From Frigidibacter oleivorans (lineage in GTDB: Bacteria; Pseudomonadota; Alphaproteobacteria; Rhodobacterales; Rhodobacteraceae): a stretch of DNA of 64,000 nt. This document shows positions 32,267 to 39,953 of this stretch, piece after piece. Below the pieces are notes generated by a model, which was not told where the DNA came from, did not search any database, and was given only the letters and a program-made list of their open reading frames with translations. The stretch is taken from NCBI RefSeq assembly GCF_003993775.1, contig NZ_RJRZ01000008.1:1-64000 (forward strand). The letters run 5' to 3'. Within the stretch, counting starts at the first letter, position 1; each line of letters opens with the position of its first letter. The position numbers were made by a program, and so were the translations under genes.

Positions 32267-34359
32267 GCCGAAACCTCCGCTTTGGCACGCGCCGGGACTG
32301 GCGGGCGCTTTCGCTGCGCCAGTACCAACGGCACGCATTGCCGCGCGTCGTCATGGATCGAGACGCAATCGAGACATTGGAAACACTCGCCATAGGCGAT
32401 CTCTCCCGTCTTGCGGATGGCGCCGTAGGGGCAGCGCACCCGGCAGAGCTGGCAGGGCGAACCGCATTCGGCGCGGCGCGATATCCAGGAACGGGTGCGC
32501 AGCAGGCCGCCAAGCGCCATGACCGCGCCCAGAGGGCAGACATAGCGGCAAAAGCCCTTGAAGGTCGTGGCCGCGAGGAGCAGCCAGAAGACGGCGTAGG
32601 CGACATAGTACCATTCGCGCTGGAAGAGCGTGGTGACCGCCGTCTTGAAGGGCTCGATCTCGGCTGCGGTTTCGATCCTCTCGGGTGCAAGAAAGCTGAC
32701 CGCGACCAGGCCGGCAAGCGAAACCCATGCGCCAGACTTCAACCTCCTGTCCCAGATCGGTGAGGGGTTCCATTGCGGCAAGCCCAGCAGGCGGCCCGCA
32801 TGATGGGCGAATTCCTGCATGGCACCGAACGGGCAGAGCCATCCGCAGAAGAGCCCGCGGCCCCACAGGACGAATCCAAGGATGGCGGCACCCCAGATCA
32901 GCAGGGAGAAGGGATCGTAGAGCAGGACCGCCAGACTGCCGCCGCCGCTTGCGGCTCTGAGTGCTGCAAGCGGCGTGACGATGGAAAGTTGCCCCTGGCC
33001 CCACCAGCCTACGAAGACGATCATCAGACCCAGAAAGGCCAGCCGTGCCGGACGCAGCACCGTCGGCGCCGAGAGCCGGTGCATCCCCGGGCCGACCGCG
33101 CCGAACAATCCCGCAAGCAGGATGCCAAGCCCGGCAAGATCCCATTTCCGGGCGATGATCGCGGCTTGCCAGGGCGGCAGCGCCCTTGACGTCTCCGGAC
33201 GCAGGAAGAATGCAGGGTCAGCCTTCAGGGCGAGCGGAAAATGGACAGAGCCCATCTCGGGCTTCAGCATTCCGTGGGCGCGCACGGCCTGGGCGGAAAG
33301 CGTCCACTCGCGCGTCGGGTCGAACCCGAGGCGGCGGTCTATCCTCAGGATCATCGTCGTGCCTTGCGGCACGTCCTGCCGCGTCTCGACCATCATGTCG
33401 GCATCGCGAAGGGCGACCGGCAGGCCGTCCTGCACGGCCGAAAGCCGGTCTGGCGCGGTGTTGCGCACGAATTCGGCCGACACCAGCCCGTGGCGACCGC
33501 CATCGATGACGAGCAGGGGCTCGTCGTCGGGCGAGACGCGCAACAGGCTTTGAAGATCGGCGAAACTCTCGTCGCTCAGGACGGCCCGGGCGATGGACGG
33601 CGGGCCGATATCGACCACCCACAGATCGAGGAACAGGCCTTGCGGATCGTCCGCCGCCTCTGGATCGTCGGCTGCCCAGATCGTCCCCTCGAAGCCCTCG
33701 TCGAGCTGGGCGTTGGTCACCTTCAGGTTCCGGGCCAGCCCCCGTTCGACCAGCGCCGCCCAGTCGAGCGTCTCGTCTATCGACGGATCGGGATGCACCG
33801 GCGGACCGCTCGCCATGCCCTGCATCTTCTCCCGCGCAACGACAAGCGTTGCGGCGAGGATCGAGTCATGCGCGATGCGAACGGAGGCCGTGGCCTTCGT
33901 CACCCCGTCGAGATAGGCGAGGTCGGAGCCGCCGCCGCCCTCGCCATAGGGCGTGCCGACGACGAGCGGCTCCCGGATCGAATGGCCGCGATACTGTTCG
34001 AGGAAGGCGCGCAGCGGCGCCTCCCCCAGGCCGGAAACGAAGATCGGCTCATTGTGGGCAATGAGGCGTACATCGAGAAATCGCCCGTCACGGTCGATCG
34101 TCACGAGCATGTTGATCGGAGCGCCGGAAAAGCCCGGAAGCGGTGCCAGCGGACCGGTTTCAAAAACGTAGCCCGCATCCGCGCCACCGGAATTCAGGAG
34201 TGTCCAAACACCCTGGTCATTCACCGGCTCGCCGAGCGCGTAGGGTGGCACGATCATGCCTTCAAGCGCCTGACGTTCAAGCGGTGCCGCGCCGGCCATC
34301 CCGGCGCAGGCGAGCAGGCTGAAAACGAGAATGCTCAGCCGGGCAAAGCCTCGTCTCAT
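32263..34359 (-). CDS. NosR/NirI-family membrane flavin-FeS protein
   Basis: The 698-residue protein has a signal peptide (LSILVFSLLACAGMAGA). The periplasmic FMN-binding domain includes AYLDGVTKATASVRIAHDSIL, where Thr in DGVTKAT is the expected flavinylation site. About five membrane spans follow, then LFCGWLCPFGAMQEFAHHAGR and FCRYVCPLGAVMALG, and two 4Fe-4S clusters (CGSPCQLCRVRCPYGAI and CFQCLDC). This is the architecture of NosR, which feeds electrons to nitrous oxide reductase, but no nos gene is present. Its position between the quinoprotein operon and an ABC permease suggests periplasmic electron transfer in alcohol oxidation. It is divergent from the permease across 111 bp. Confidence 0.85.
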   Translation of the reverse strand: MRRGFARLSILVFSLLACAGMAGAAPLERQALEGMIVPPYALGEPVNDQGVWTLLNSGGADAGYVFETGPLAPLPGFSGAPINMLVTIDRDGRFLDVRLIAHNEPIFVSGLGEAPLRAFLEQYRGHSIREPLVVGTPYGEGGGGSDLAYLDGVTKATASVRIAHDSILAATLVVAREKMQGMASGPPVHPDPSIDETLDWAALVERGLARNLKVTNAQLDEGFEGTIWAADDPEAADDPQGLFLDLWVVDIGPPSIARAVLSDESFADLQSLLRVSPDDEPLLVIDGGRHGLVSAEFVRNTAPDRLSAVQDGLPVALRDADMMVETRQDVPQGTTMILRIDRRLGFDPTREWTLSAQAVRAHGMLKPEMGSVHFPLALKADPAFFLRPETSRALPPWQAAIIARKWDLAGLGILLAGLFGAVGPGMHRLSAPTVLRPARLAFLGLMIVFVGWWGQGQLSIVTPLAALRAASGGGSLAVLLYDPFSLLIWGAAILGFVLWGRGLFCGWLCPFGAMQEFAHHAGRLLGLPQWNPSPIWDRRLKSGAWVSLAGLVAVSFLAPERIETAAEIEPFKTAVTTLFQREWYYVAYAVFWLLLAATTFKGFCRYVCPLGAVMALGGLLRTRSWISRRAECGSPCQLCRVRCPYGAIRKTGEIAYGECFQCLDCVSIHDDARQCVPLVLAQRKRPPVPARAKAEVSA

Positions 34360-34408
34360 GGCGCGATCCTCCTGACCCGATCTCTACGCGCCAGGTGAGA
34401 GGCCGCCA

Positions 34409-34424
34409 TACGACCAAGGTCGCG
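34409..34424. promoter_or_regulatory. Operator-like site between the NosR-like and permease genes
   Basis: TACGACCAAGGTCGCG: arms CGACC and GGTCG around AA (34411-34422). It lies 47 bp before the permease ATG and 50 bp from the NosR-like start, and matches the motif at 23213-23266 and 29699-29742. A TATATT sequence at 34449-34454 could be the permease -10 element. Confidence 0.55.
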
Positions 34425-34470
34425 GGTCGGACGAGGACCCCGGCGGCTATATTCGGTTCGGGGGAGTCGC

Positions 34471-35247
34471 ATGTCCGGGAAGAACTACAACGATCGTTGG
34501 CAGGGGGGCGTGTTTCCTCTGTCCCTCGGCCTGTTCGGTCTGTTCTGGGCCGCACTCGCCGTGTTGAAGGCCGACCAGACCGTCCTGCCGGGGCCTGTCG
34601 AGGTCGCGCGGGTCTTCTGGTTCGAAACGGCGTCCGGACGGCTGCCCAAAGACCTGCTGGCGACACTCTTGCGCGTGGCCATCTCTTTCGGATCTGCCAT
34701 GGCGGCGGGCGCGCTGCTGGGTTTCCTGCTCGGCCGCTACAGGGTTCTCAACCGCTGGGCCGATCCGTGGGTGACGATCTTCCTGAACCTGCCGGCGCTG
34801 GTCCTGATCGTGCTCTGTTATCTGTGGATCGGCCTCAACGAGCTGGCGGCGATTGTCGCGGTGACCCTCAACAAGACGGCAATGGTCATGGTCACCGTGC
34901 GCCAGGGTGTCAGCTCGTTCGATCCGGCTCTCGACGACCTGGCATTCGTCGCCCGTCTTTCGCCACGGGAGCGGCTTCGGCATCTCGTCCTGCCGCAACT
35001 CGCACCCTGGCTGGCAGTCGCCGCACGCAACGGGATCGCCGTCATCTGGAAGATCGTCCTCGTCGTCGAATTCCTCGGCCGGTCCAGCGGCATCGGCTTT
35101 CGCATCCACCTTTATTTTCAGCAGTTCCAGACCGCGCATGTGATTGCGTACTCCGTTGCCTTCATCTGCGTCATGCTGGTCGTGGAACATGTGCTCCTCC
35201 AACCATGGGAGGCGCGATCCAACCGTTGGAAAACAAAACATACATGA
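34471..35247 (+). CDS. ABC importer permease (SsuC/TauC-like)
   Basis: The 258-residue protein has six or so membrane spans (FPLSLGLFGLFWAALAVL, LLRVAISFGSAMAAGALLGFL, FLNLPALVLIVLCYLWIGL, AAIVAVTLNKTAMVMVTV, NGIAVIWKIVLVVEFLG, VIAYSVAFICVMLVVEHVLL) and the EAA-like loop DLAFVARLSPRERLRHLVLPQ. It belongs to the nitrate/sulfonate-type importer family and is the missing membrane component for the binding protein (23317) and ATPase (24263). It is the last gene of the quinoprotein region; composition changes just downstream. Confidence 0.82.
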   Translation: MSGKNYNDRWQGGVFPLSLGLFGLFWAALAVLKADQTVLPGPVEVARVFWFETASGRLPKDLLATLLRVAISFGSAMAAGALLGFLLGRYRVLNRWADPWVTIFLNLPALVLIVLCYLWIGLNELAAIVAVTLNKTAMVMVTVRQGVSSFDPALDDLAFVARLSPRERLRHLVLPQLAPWLAVAARNGIAVIWKIVLVVEFLGRSSGIGFRIHLYFQQFQTAHVIAYSVAFICVMLVVEHVLLQPWEARSNRWKTKHT

Positions 35248-35483
35248 CAGCGAACAGACGGGCAGTCGAACAATCTGGCCGGCGCTAGCAGCCGATACGA
35301 CCGCTGCGATTGTGTGGGTTCGGACAAAAAATAGCGAAGAACTGCCACCATCGACCCTGGCTGCCGGGCTGCGCCTGCCCCGCGCCCGCTGTTCCGTCGC
35401 GCACAGGGCCTCTCTGCGCCTGCCGCTATCGCCGGTCGCCGTTCGGGGGCAGGATGGCGGCATTGCGAACAGGAGGCTTGCAG

Positions 35484-36425
35484 ATGAGCTGGAATCCCGC
35501 CCTCGACCCCCATTGCCCGACGGGCGATGCGGCCATCGACTCGATCGAGACCCTGATCATCCCTCGCGCCCGCGACATCGGCGGGTTCGAGGTGCGCCGC
35601 GCGCTGCCCGCGCCGAAGCGGCAGATGGTGGGGCCCTTCATCTTCTTCGACCAGATGGGCCCGGCCGAGTTCGTGACGGGGCAGGGGATCGACGTGCGCC
35701 CGCATCCGCATGTCGGGCTCGCCACCGTCACCTATCTCTTCTCGGGAAAGATGCATCACCGCGACTCGCTCGGCACCGACCAGTGGATCGAGCCGGGGGC
35801 GGTGAACTGGATGCTGGCGGGGCAGGGGGTCACCCATTCCGAACGCACCGACGGGCCGGCCCGCGCGGCGCCGCAGCGCCTGTTCGGCATCCAGACCTGG
35901 TTCGCGCTGCCCGAGGCGAACGAGGACGATCCCGCGGCCTTCACCCATCTGGGCGCGGCCGAGCTGCCGCTGCTGGAAGCCGAGGGCAAGACGGTGCGGC
36001 TGATCCTCGGCACCGGCTGGGGCGCGACGGTGCCGCTGGCCCTGCCGGGCGAGACCTTCTACGCCGATGCGGACCTCGCGCCCGGCGCGGCGATCCCGCT
36101 GCCTGACGACCACGAGGATCGCGGCGCCTATGTGCTGTCCGGCAGCGTCGAGGTGGCGGGCGAGACCTTCGAGGCGGGCCGGATGATGGTGTTCCGTCCG
36201 GGCGACCGCATCTCGATCAAGGCCGGGGGGCAAGGGGCGCGGGTCATGCTGCTCGGCGGGGCCACGCTGAACGGGCCGCGCCATATCTGGTGGAATTTCG
36301 TGGCCTCCTCGAAAGAGCGGATCGAGGCCGCGAAAGAGGCCTGGCGCGCCGGCGACTGGCAGCATGGACGCTTTCGCCTGCCGCCGGGGGACGACGCGGA
36401 GTTCATTCCCGCGCCCGCCGGATAG
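35484..36425 (+). CDS. Pirin family protein
   Basis: The protein has 313 residues from ATG 35484 (AGGAGGCTTGCAG upstream). Bicupin features are RPHPHVGLATVTYLFSGKMHH, SLGTDQWIEPGAVNWMLAGQG and THSERTDGP, with the metal-binding His set HPH..H, and a C-terminal cupin (AYVLSGSVEVAGETFEAGRMM). Pirins include quercetinases and transcription cofactors; the substrate is not predictable. The gene is markedly GC-richer than the quinoprotein cluster and begins the core-like part of the window. Confidence 0.85.
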   Translation: MSWNPALDPHCPTGDAAIDSIETLIIPRARDIGGFEVRRALPAPKRQMVGPFIFFDQMGPAEFVTGQGIDVRPHPHVGLATVTYLFSGKMHHRDSLGTDQWIEPGAVNWMLAGQGVTHSERTDGPARAAPQRLFGIQTWFALPEANEDDPAAFTHLGAAELPLLEAEGKTVRLILGTGWGATVPLALPGETFYADADLAPGAAIPLPDDHEDRGAYVLSGSVEVAGETFEAGRMMVFRPGDRISIKAGGQGARVMLLGGATLNGPRHIWWNFVASSKERIEAAKEAWRAGDWQHGRFRLPPGDDAEFIPAPAG

Positions 36426-36498
36426 GGGGCGCGGGGGCTGCGGTCCGGCCCCGTCGAAAGGGGCGGCGAACGGGGCACGAAATCCGCCAAAGGATCGC

Positions 36499-36527
36499 TT
36501 GACGCCACCCCCGGCCTTCCCTATTAC
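36499..36527 (+). promoter_or_regulatory. Sigma-70-type promoter of the tRNA-Asp pair
   Basis: TTGACG (36499-36504), a 17-bp spacer, and TATTAC (36522-36527) precede the first tRNA-Asp by about 40 bp. The expected transcript start is near 36534, so the leader includes the left arm of the inverted repeat described at 36536-36666. Confidence 0.6.
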
Positions 36528-36535
36528 ACGCCCCA

Positions 36536-36666
36536 CGTTCGGGCGACGATCCGGACGGATGGATGTGCGGTTGTAGCTCAGTTGGTTAGAGTACCGGCCT
36601 GTCACGCCGGGGGTCGCGGGTTCGAGCCCCGTCAACCGCGCCATCCATCCCGGATCGTCCCGAACG
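36536..36666 (+). repeat. Inverted repeat enclosing the first tRNA-Asp
   Basis: The left arm (36536-36565) and the right arm (36642-36666) are complementary over 25 bp; the left arm has two small insertions (CG and ACG). The arms immediately flank the acceptor stem, so the precursor RNA could form a long helix stacked on the tRNA. Confidence 0.65.
36567..36643 (+). tRNA. tRNA-Asp (GTC)
   Basis: A complete cloverleaf: acceptor arms GCGGTTG and CAACCGC, D-arm with AGCTCAGTTGGTTAGAG, anticodon arm CCGGCCTGTCACGCCGG with anticodon GTC, T-arm with GGTTCGAGCC, discriminator G and encoded CCA at 36641-36643. Confidence 0.97.
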
Positions 36667-36673
36667 CTGATGC

Positions 36674-36750
36674 GCGGTTGTAGCTCAGTCGGTTAGAGTA
36701 CCGGCCTGTCACGCCGGGGGTCGCGGGTTCGAGCCCCGTCAACCGCGCCA
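36674..36750 (+). tRNA. tRNA-Asp (GTC), second copy
   Basis: Identical to the first copy except for a T-to-C change in the D-loop (CAGTCGGTTAG). Anticodon GTC, encoded CCA at 36748-36750. It lies 30 bp after the first copy and is probably cotranscribed. Confidence 0.97.
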
Positions 36751-36816
36751 CTTTCCGAACTCATATGCACACGGGCCGCCCTTGCAGCCTGTCCGCGCGC
36801 CGGTTGCGGCCGCCGG

Positions 36817-36874
36817 GGGCGCTGCCCCCGGGGGTGAATTGGCCGGCACGGCCAGGAGGGGGCAGCGCCCCCTC
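36817..36874. repeat. Dispersed double-hairpin element, copy 1
   Basis: The segment CGGGGGTGAATT, then stem GGCC-GGCAC-GGCC, then AGGAGGGGGCAGCGCCCCCT matches a second copy at 53868-53932. The first stem differs in sequence but is still paired in both copies. It lies between the tRNAs and the M20 peptidase gene. Confidence 0.6.
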
Positions 36875-36883
36875 CGCCGCCTT

Positions 36884-38281
36884 TCAGCCCGCGATCCGGT
36901 CCAGCACCCGCGCCCAGGACCGGATGCCGCGGCGGAAACTGTCGAGATCGTATTTCTCGTTCGGGCTGTGGATCTGGTCGTCATCCTTGCCGAAGCCGAT
37001 CAGCATCGCGTCCATGCCCAGTTCGGTCTGGAAATAGCCCGCGATCGGGATCGAGCCGCCGCAGCCCACATAGGCGGCGGGCGCGCCCCATTCCTCGGTC
37101 AGCGCTTGCCGCGCCGCCTCGAAGGCGGGGTCGTCGATGCTCATCTGACCGGCGGGCGAGCCGTTGGGCTCGTGCCATTCCACGCGCGCATCCGGCGGCA
37201 GCTGCGCCTCGACCCAAGACCGGAAGCCCGCCAGCACCTTCTCCGGGTCCTGCCCGGGCACCAGCCGGAAGCTGATCTTGGCATGGGCCTCGGCCGGCAG
37301 CACCGTCTTGAACCCGGCGCCGGTATAGCCGCCCCAGATGCCGTTGATCTCGGCGGTGGGGCGCGACCAGATCATCTCCAGCGGCGTGCGGTCGATCTCG
37401 CCCGCGGGGGTGGCAAGGCCCACGCCGCCGAGGAAGGCCGCGTGGTCGAAGGCCAGCGCCTGCCATTGGGCGCGCACCGCCTCGGGCAGTTCCGCCACAT
37501 CGTCATAGAAGCCGGGCACCGCCACCCGGCCCTGATCGTCGTGCAGGCCGCCCAGGATCTTCGTCAGCGCCCGGATCGGGTTCAGCGCGATGCCACCGAA
37601 CATGCCGGAATGCAGGTCCTTGTTCGCCGCGTGCAGCGTCAGTTCCAGCTTGGCGAGCCCGCGCAGCATGGTGACGATCGCGGGCACATGGTCGGCGAAG
37701 AGGCCGGTGTCGCAGATCAGCGCAAGCTCCGCCGACAGTTCCGCCCTGTTCTCGCGCAGGAAGGGCACCAGCGAGGGCGAGCCCGATTCCTCTTCCCCCT
37801 CAAGGAAGATCGTCAGGTTTCCGGGCAGGCTGCCATGCACCGCCTTCCAGGCGCGGCAGGCCTCGATGAAGGTCATCAGCTGGCCCTTGTCGTCGCTCGA
37901 CCCGCGGCCGCGGATCACCTCGCCGGCCGGCGTCGTCTCCAGCGCCGGGTCGAAGGGGTCGCGGTCCCACAGTGACAAGGGGTCCACCGGCTGCACGTCG
38001 TAATGGCCATAGAAGAGGATATGGCGGCCCGGGCCCTCATGCCGCGCCACCACCATCGGGTGACCGGGCGTGGGGCGGGCGGCCGCCTCGAAGCCGAGCG
38101 CCTGCAGGTCCGCCACCAGCCAGTCCGCCGCCCGGGCGCAATCGGCCTTGAAGGCCGGGTCGGTCGAGATCGAGGGGATGCGCAGCAGGTCCAGCAGCCT
38201 GTCGACCGCCTCGGGCAGGGTGGCGTCGATCCGGTCGAGGACGGGGGCGAGTGCGGCGGGGTCGGAATGGGGGGCGGGCAT
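36884..38281 (-). CDS. M20-family dipeptidase
   Basis: The 465-residue protein starts at 38281 (GGAGACCGAAGG upstream). Metal-binding motifs are HILFYGHYDVQPVDP, IRGRGSSDDKGQLMTF (bridging Asp), TIFLEGEEESGSPS (catalytic Glu) and DTGLFADHVPAI, with the dimerisation domain in the middle (LTLHAANKDLHSGMFGG) and a C-terminal IGFGKDDDQIHSPNEKYDL. It hydrolyses dipeptides or acylated amino acids in the cytosol. It is divergent from hemA across 328 bp containing an FNR-type box. Confidence 0.9.
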   Translation of the reverse strand: MPAPHSDPAALAPVLDRIDATLPEAVDRLLDLLRIPSISTDPAFKADCARAADWLVADLQALGFEAAARPTPGHPMVVARHEGPGRHILFYGHYDVQPVDPLSLWDRDPFDPALETTPAGEVIRGRGSSDDKGQLMTFIEACRAWKAVHGSLPGNLTIFLEGEEESGSPSLVPFLRENRAELSAELALICDTGLFADHVPAIVTMLRGLAKLELTLHAANKDLHSGMFGGIALNPIRALTKILGGLHDDQGRVAVPGFYDDVAELPEAVRAQWQALAFDHAAFLGGVGLATPAGEIDRTPLEMIWSRPTAEINGIWGGYTGAGFKTVLPAEAHAKISFRLVPGQDPEKVLAGFRSWVEAQLPPDARVEWHEPNGSPAGQMSIDDPAFEAARQALTEEWGAPAAYVGCGGSIPIAGYFQTELGMDAMLIGFGKDDDQIHSPNEKYDLDSFRRGIRSWARVLDRIAG

Positions 38282-38524
38282 CCTTCGGTCTCCTTGGGCG
38301 GGCTGTCCCCGACTGCGGCGGCCGTGGGGTGAGCCGCGGCTGCGGGGGGGGGCGGCGACGGGCCTGTCGCGATGGGGGCAGCCTAGCAGCCGGAACCCCC
38401 GCGTCCAGCCCCCGGCGCGAAAGGGACCGGCAGGGCGCAAGCGCGGCCTCCAAGGGCCGGCGACTGGCCTTCGGACCCCGGGATGCGTCAAATTGCGCGG
38501 AACTTGCCCTGTGCAGAGGTGCAT

Positions 38525-38538
38525 TTGATCGGTATCAA
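38525..38538. promoter_or_regulatory. FNR/FnrL box TTGAT-N4-ATCAA upstream of hemA
   Basis: TTGATCGGTATCAA is a perfect match to the FNR consensus. Its centre is 79 bp before the hemA ATG. In Rhodobacter, FnrL sites at hemA couple tetrapyrrole synthesis to low oxygen. The box could also act on the divergent M20 peptidase gene. Confidence 0.85.
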
Positions 38539-38609
38539 GGCAGGACGTGGATGGCCGGCCTAGTCATCCCCCAGCGAACCCCGATACCCGGGGGCCAGGA
38601 GACGGACGG

Positions 38610-39839
38610 ATGGACTACGACAAGGCACTCGACGGCGCGATCCAGCGGCTGCACGACGAAGGGCGCTACCGGACCTTCATCGATATCGAGCGGCGCAAGG
38701 GCGCCTTCCCGCATGCGGTCTGGCGCCGTCCCGACGGGACCGAATCCGAGATCACCGTCTGGTGCGGCAACGACTATCTGGGGATGGGCCAGCACCCGGC
38801 GGTTCTGGCCGCCATGCACGAGGCGCTGGACGCCACCGGCGCCGGGTCGGGCGGCACGCGCAACATCTCGGGCACCACGGTCTATCACAAGCGGCTGGAG
38901 GCGGAACTCGCCGACCTGCACCGGAAAGAGGCGGCGCTGGTCTTCTCCTCGGCCTATATCGCCAATGACGCCACGCTGTCGACGCTGCCGCAGCTCTTTC
39001 CCGGGCTGATCATCTATTCCGACGCGCTGAACCATGCCTCGATGATCGAGGGTATCCGGCGCAATGGCGGGGCCAAGCGGATCTTCCGCCACAACGACGT
39101 GGCGCATCTGCGCGAACTGCTGGAGGCCGACGATCCCGCCGCGCCGAAGCTGATCGCCTTCGAGTCGATCTATTCGATGGACGGCGATTTCGGCCCGATC
39201 GCGGCGATCTGCGATCTGGCCCGCGACTTCGGCGCGCTGACCTATCTGGACGAGGTGCATGCCGTGGGCATGTACGGCCCGCGCGGCGGCGGCGTCGCCG
39301 AACGCGACGGGCTTCTGGACCGGATCGACATCTTGAACGGAACGCTGGGCAAGGCCTTCGGCGTCTTCGGCGGCTATATTGCTGCATCTGCGAAGATGGT
39401 GGACGCGATCCGCTCCTACGCGCCGGGCTTCATCTTCACCACCTCGCTGCCGCCGGCGGTGGCGGCCGGGGCCGCGGCCTCCATCGCCTTCCTGAAGACC
39501 GACGAGGGCCAGAAGCTGCGCGATGCCCAGCAACTGCATGCCCGCATCCTGAAGATGCGGCTGAAGGGTCTGGGCATGCCGATCATCGATCACGGGTCGC
39601 ATATTGTGCCCGTGCATGTCGGCAACCCCATCCATTGCAAGATGCTGTCCGACATGCTGCTGGCGGAATTCGGGGTCTACGTGCAGCCGATCAATTTCCC
39701 GACGGTGCCACGCGGGACGGAACGGCTGCGCTTCACGCCCTCGCCGGTGCATGATCTGGGGCAGATCGACCACCTTGTGCGCGCGATGGACAGCCTCTGG
39801 TCGCACTGTGCGCTGAATCGCGCCGAACTGTCCGCGTGA
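38610..39839 (+). CDS. hemA: 5-aminolevulinate synthase
   Basis: The protein has 409 residues from ATG 38610 (CCAGGAGACGGACGG upstream). ALAS features are [97 protein letters not shown] (PLP-binding Lys in TLGKAFG) and [13 protein letters not shown]. It condenses glycine and succinyl-CoA in the Shemin route of haem synthesis, typical of alphaproteobacteria. The perfect FNR box upstream points to oxygen control. Confidence 0.97.
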   Translation: MDYDKALDGAIQRLHDEGRYRTFIDIERRKGAFPHAVWRRPDGTESEITVWCGNDYLGMGQHPAVLAAMHEALDATGAGSGGTRNISGTTVYHKRLEAELADLHRKEAALVFSSAYIANDATLSTLPQLFPGLIIYSDALNHASMIEGIRRNGGAKRIFRHNDVAHLRELLEADDPAAPKLIAFESIYSMDGDFGPIAAICDLARDFGALTYLDEVHAVGMYGPRGGGVAERDGLLDRIDILNGTLGKAFGVFGGYIAASAKMVDAIRSYAPGFIFTTSLPPAVAAGAAASIAFLKTDEGQKLRDAQQLHARILKMRLKGLGMPIIDHGSHIVPVHVGNPIHCKMLSDMLLAEFGVYVQPINFPTVPRGTERLRFTPSPVHDLGQIDHLVRAMDSLWSHCALNRAELSA

Positions 39840-39953
39840 ACCGTTCTGCAAGTGCGCGGCTGATTGGGCTGTGCTAAGGGACTCCCAATGCAGTCGGGGC
39901 TGAAGCGGCGGAATCGAATCGTCGCTCGTTGGGGACAGGGACGGGACACAAGG

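Noticed and set aside
31391-34359. Denitrification (nos) locus
   Set aside because: Only NosR-like and ApbE/NosX-like genes are present; neighbours on both sides belong to the quinoprotein system.
1-35500. Integrase or att-site duplication of the tRNA-Asp end
   Set aside because: No tyrosine or serine recombinase motif and no copy of the tRNA 3' end was found inside the island part of the window.
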